Positions 61,640 to 64,000 of a DNA stretch of 64,000 nt are shown piece after piece. Under the pieces are notes generated by a model. The model ran no database searches. It was not told where the DNA came from and saw nothing but the letters and a program-made list of their open reading frames with translations. Source of the DNA: Streptomyces longhuiensis (GTDB taxonomy: Bacteria; Actinomycetota; Actinomycetes; Streptomycetales; Streptomycetaceae); contig NZ_CP085173.1 of NCBI RefSeq assembly GCF_020616555.1, positions 1,116,001 through 1,180,000 of the forward strand, read 5' to 3'. Position numbers and translations under genes: made by a program. Every line of letters begins with the position of its first letter. Position 1 is the stretch's first letter.

Positions 61640-61987
61640 CAGGCGCCGTGCGCGGGCCTTGATGAAGTGGGGAAAAGTTCCACCGCGCTGGCGTCAGACG
61701 CTTGCCGTCATGGCGTCGCACGTGCGGGCCCGCGCCGTCGAGAGAGTCAAGGAGCCGGATCGCGTAGATCTCGGCCAGCCACTCGCGTGCCAGTCGGCCC
61801 CTGTTGATGCGCTGGACACCCAGCACGAGGCCATGAGTCACATGAATCGGCTGCTCAGAACGCGGCGCGGTCGTCAGTGACCACCCGCGTTGATGTCAAT
61901 GCCCCGGACCAACTGGGGCCGCCTCGTGGGCCGGTGTCGCACGCGACTGCTGGTTGCCGCCGCCGTCCGCTGTCGTTGATGGCACTC
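61640..61987. other. Region with no clear gene
   Basis: About 350 bp. A minus frame reading HGLVLGVQRINRGRLAREWL has some coding bias, but no start, domain or length supports it. Confidence 0.4.
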
Positions 61988-62009
61988 GTGGATGTCAGAA
62001 CGGTGCAAC
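61988..62009 (+). repeat. 22-bp dispersed repeat, copy 2
   Basis: GTGGATGTCAGAACGGTGCA and two more bases, matching the copy at 57337-57358 at 20 of 22 positions. It lies 20 bp before the barstar gene. Confidence 0.6.
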
Positions 62010-62028
62010 TCCGTGTAAGCATGTCGCC

Positions 62029-62298
62029 GTGATCACCATCGATGTCAGCGAGGTGAGCGACGAGCGCTCTCTCCACCTGCTTCTGATGCGGGAGCTGGAT
62101 TTCCCGGAGTTCTATGGCATGAACTGGGATGCCTTCTGGGACGCAGTCACCGGACTGGTCAGCATCCCAGATCATGTGCGCTTTCTCGGCTGGGATCAGC
62201 TCGCGGTCGGCGTTCCCCTCGGGGCCGCCATGCTTCGCCGGGCGCTCGACGACTACCAAGCCACGTACCGCCCGGAGTTCCTCGCTGAGTATGCCTAG
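62029..62298 (+). CDS. Barstar-family ribonuclease inhibitor
   Basis: 89 residues from the GTG at 62029. Barstar fold: ITIDVSEVSDERSLHLLLMR then ELDFPEFYGMNWDAFWDAVT, and the strand VRFLGWDQL; the Trp/Asp-rich NWDAFWDAV is the barnase-contact helix signature. It should neutralise a barnase-like RNase. No barnase gene is next to it, so it is an orphan immunity gene or a regulatory inhibitor. Confidence 0.9.
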   Translation: MITIDVSEVSDERSLHLLLMRELDFPEFYGMNWDAFWDAVTGLVSIPDHVRFLGWDQLAVGVPLGAAMLRRALDDYQATYRPEFLAEYA

Positions 62299-62312
62299 TG
62301 CTCTGACCCCGT

Positions 62313-62344
62313 CACCCCGACACCCCGACACCCCGACACCCCGA
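62313..62344. repeat. CACCCCGA tandem repeat
   Basis: Four perfect 8-bp units after the barstar stop, with a partial fifth copy at the left. Confidence 0.85.
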
Positions 62345-62464
62345 CATGCTCGCAGCCCAGCGCCGCCAGCGCGCTCGCATCCGCAGCGAGAAGGGCATCC
62401 GATGGGGCGGACGTCCCCTCGTCGATGCCGCTTGACCAGCCCGGCGACTTTGCCCGGCGGGCTC

Positions 62465-63226
62465 CTAGCAGTAGCCGTCCACCCGGGCACCGGCTGGAGT
62501 GAGGTTGGGCCAGGGATGCCGTGCTCTGTCGGAGGCAGCGGACCGTAGGAGGTCAAGAATCGTGCACCCCGGGTAGCCCCGAAAACTCGCGTAGGCGCCC
62601 CGGTAGTAGCAGCTCCAGTAGCTCACGACCCGCCGTTGAGTGCGTGCGAAGAAAGCAGGATTGTCCACGAGGAACTCCCCGTAAGCGAGGTGGCCGCAGG
62701 TGCCGGGCGTGGCGAGATCACGGAGCTCATCGCAGATGACGACCAGGATCTCCAAGACGTACTCGCCAACCAGCTGCACGACGAAGGGGACCACCCATGG
62801 GTCCATGGAACCAACAACCTTCTCCAGGTGGCGCTGCCTGACCATGCCGTCGCTGTGCCTTGAGTACAGGCAGTGCAGAAGCTGTTGTTGGCGCGACGAA
62901 AGCGACGCCACCCTGCCCGTTGACGGCTCGTCGTTGTAGAGGCGCTCGGGGATCAAAACCTGCTGGCGCTCGACAGCGACCGAGAACGAGGCATGCGGCT
63001 GGAGCCGAGAATCAGGCATCACCGCCAGGACCGCCTCGGCATCGCTTGCAAGCTCGGCTGGGAACGCCGTGATCAACGGATTACTGCGGTCGGAAAGCGG
63101 CTGCACGAGCTGAGCATAGGCGGATGCCTCGGCCAGGTAGCTGGCATTAATGGCCCCACACCCGCCCAACCCGGCGAAGGTATGCGGTCGCAGCACGAGC
63201 GATGAGCAATCTCCGGATGCAGGCAT
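62465..63226 (-). CDS. Hypothetical protein
   Basis: 253 residues from the ATG at 63226 (a longer frame extends to 63319). Hydrophilic and helical, with VRQRHLEKVVGSMDPWVVPF and the C-terminal VVSYWSCYYRGAYASFRGYP, aromatic-rich. No signal peptide or TM segment. I do not recognise the family. It is isolated. Confidence 0.62.
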   Translation of the reverse strand: MPASGDCSSLVLRPHTFAGLGGCGAINASYLAEASAYAQLVQPLSDRSNPLITAFPAELASDAEAVLAVMPDSRLQPHASFSVAVERQQVLIPERLYNDEPSTGRVASLSSRQQQLLHCLYSRHSDGMVRQRHLEKVVGSMDPWVVPFVVQLVGEYVLEILVVICDELRDLATPGTCGHLAYGEFLVDNPAFFARTQRRVVSYWSCYYRGAYASFRGYPGCTILDLLRSAASDRARHPWPNLTPAGARVDGYC

Positions 63227-63330
63227 AACGCTTCCGGTATCGCAGATCGTTTGGCGCCGCCCAGGTCGGATGGACGAGGGACCTGTCACCCTCCGGTGAC
63301 CTCTGTCGCCGTTGGTCAACCCTTCACGGT

Positions 63331-63453
63331 CCAGAGGCGGCCCAGCTCATCAGCATGCGCGAACGCGCCCTGTCCGCCGGAGGCCGGTTCACCGCAGGCC
63401 CCCGCCCCGACGGTGGATACACCGCCACCGCCGAGCTCCCCCTCAACTTCTGA
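63331..63453 (+). pseudogene. Histidine-kinase 3' remnant
   Basis: EAAQLISMRERALSAGGRFT and YTATAELPLNF* are the last 40 residues of a NarL-type histidine kinase (typical GMRERV...GG...LPL end). The front is missing. It ends 12 bp before the response regulator, so the kinase of that pair was deleted. Confidence 0.65.
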
Positions 63454-63465
63454 TCCGGGAACCTT

Positions 63466-64000
63466 ATGACCATCCGAGTGCTCCTCGCAGACGATCACGC
63501 CCTCCTCAGGGACACCTTCCGCATCCTGATCAACTCCGCCGACGACCTGGAAGTCGTCGGTCAAGCGTCCGACGGCGCGGAAGCCATCACCCTCGCGGAA
63601 ACACTCCACCCCGACATCGTCATCATGGACATCCGTATGCCCGGCACCGATGGCCTTGCCGCCACGACCGCCATCTGCGGCGACCCCTCCCTCTCGGACG
63701 TACGCATCCTCATCCTCACCACGTTCGAGACCGACGAGTACGTCGCCCGCGCGCTGCGCGCCGGAGCGAGCGGGTTCCTCGGCAAAGACGTCACAGCGGA
63801 CGTCCTCCTCGACGCGATCCGCACCGTCGCGGACGGCGACGCCCTGCTGTCTCCGGCCTCCACCAAAATGCTCGTCAGCCGCTTTCTCGTCACGCCCGAG
63901 CCGGCCTCCGACACAGAGCTGCCCGACCAAATCAGCTCTATCACCGCACGCGAACGAGAAGTAATGATCACGGCCGCCCGCGGTATGTCCAACACAGACA
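63466..64000 (+). CDS. NarL-family response regulator, 3' end outside window
   Basis: 178 residues visible from the ATG at 63466. Receiver: Asp9-Asp10, phospho-Asp55 in VIMDIRMPGTDG, Thr in LILTTFETDEYV and Lys in GFLGKDVTADVL. The LuxR HTH starts SITAREREVMITAARGMSNTD and runs off the window. The matching kinase survives only as a 3' fragment, so the regulator may now be an orphan. Confidence 0.93.
   Translation, partial: MTIRVLLADDHALLRDTFRILINSADDLEVVGQASDGAEAITLAETLHPDIVIMDIRMPGTDGLAATTAICGDPSLSDVRILILTTFETDEYVARALRAGASGFLGKDVTADVLLDAIRTVADGDALLSPASTKMLVSRFLVTPEPASDTELPDQISSITAREREVMITAARGMSNTD

Noticed and set aside
1..64000. Biosynthetic gene cluster
   Set aside because: No PKS, NRPS, terpene, lanthipeptide or siderophore core enzymes; the PhyH, methyltransferase and exporters are scattered and unlinked.

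Overview
The window is high-GC actinobacterial DNA, most likely Streptomyces. The evidence is strong third-position GC, many GTG and TTG starts, 4-bp ATGA/GTGA gene overlaps, and Streptomyces-type families (DUF4913, DUF6332, ECF42-type sigma factor with a DGPF partner, trypsin/STAND/TPR protein with a trypco2 partner). There are no rRNA or tRNA genes, no CRISPR array, no prophage and no NRPS/PKS genes. It looks like a chromosomal accessory or sub-telomeric arm region.

Layout. 0-13.9 kb holds a truncated MFS exporter, a large secreted S8 protease with a beta-propeller tail and a divergent regulator, a DUF899 protein, an ECF sigma factor/DGPF pair, a MarR-MFS operon, an ArsR-VOC operon, an FMN reductase and a haloacid dehalogenase. 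13.9-19.0 kb is a minus-strand cassette: trypco2, a 1329-residue trypsin-NTPase-TPR protein, DUF4913 and perhaps a zinc ribbon. It resembles the NTP-dependent biological-conflict systems and is the strongest candidate for a defence or self-recognition locus. 19-25 kb carries small enzymes (HAD, YCII, AhpD-like, VOC, DHFR-like, His-rich methyltransferase). At 25.3-29.7 kb a MurG paralogue plus NAD-dependent epimerase diverges from an OmpR/histidine-kinase pair, with an 11-bp-spaced direct repeat between them. This suggests a cell-envelope stress unit.

30-40 kb has a LysE exporter, an IS5 scar that truncates an MFS gene upstream of an amidohydrolase, a blasticidin-S-deaminase-like enzyme, a MerR regulator with membrane partner, an APH-fold kinase and a NarL-type two-component system. 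40.3-46.7 kb is a six-gene molybdoenzyme operon: NarK transporter, membrane cytochrome-b-like subunit, bis-MGD catalytic subunit, four-cluster Fe-S subunit, Rieske subunit and a small membrane protein. It most likely handles nitrate or a related oxyanion with quinol as electron donor. 46.7-51.7 kb contains an autoregulated HTH/Clp-N operon, a ferric-reductase-like flavoprotein and a two-TM channel-like protein with TrkA domains.

From 51.7 kb to the end, gene density falls and debris accumulates: frameshifted SpoIIE-type phosphatase, pyruvate-oxidase scrap, IS5 and IS481-type remnants, slippage repeats, and a 206-bp direct repeat (about 90 percent identical) bracketing a PhyH dioxygenase/AraC pair. 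Intact genes here include a CAP-domain secreted protein, a Sua5/TsaC paralogue, a NUDIX hydrolase, an orphan barstar and a response regulator running off the right edge.

Regulation is unusually readable. MarR, ArsR, MerR and HTH/Clp genes each start at or next to a dyad overlapping the predicted promoter, and several appear leaderless. All coordinates and identities were read by eye without database searches.
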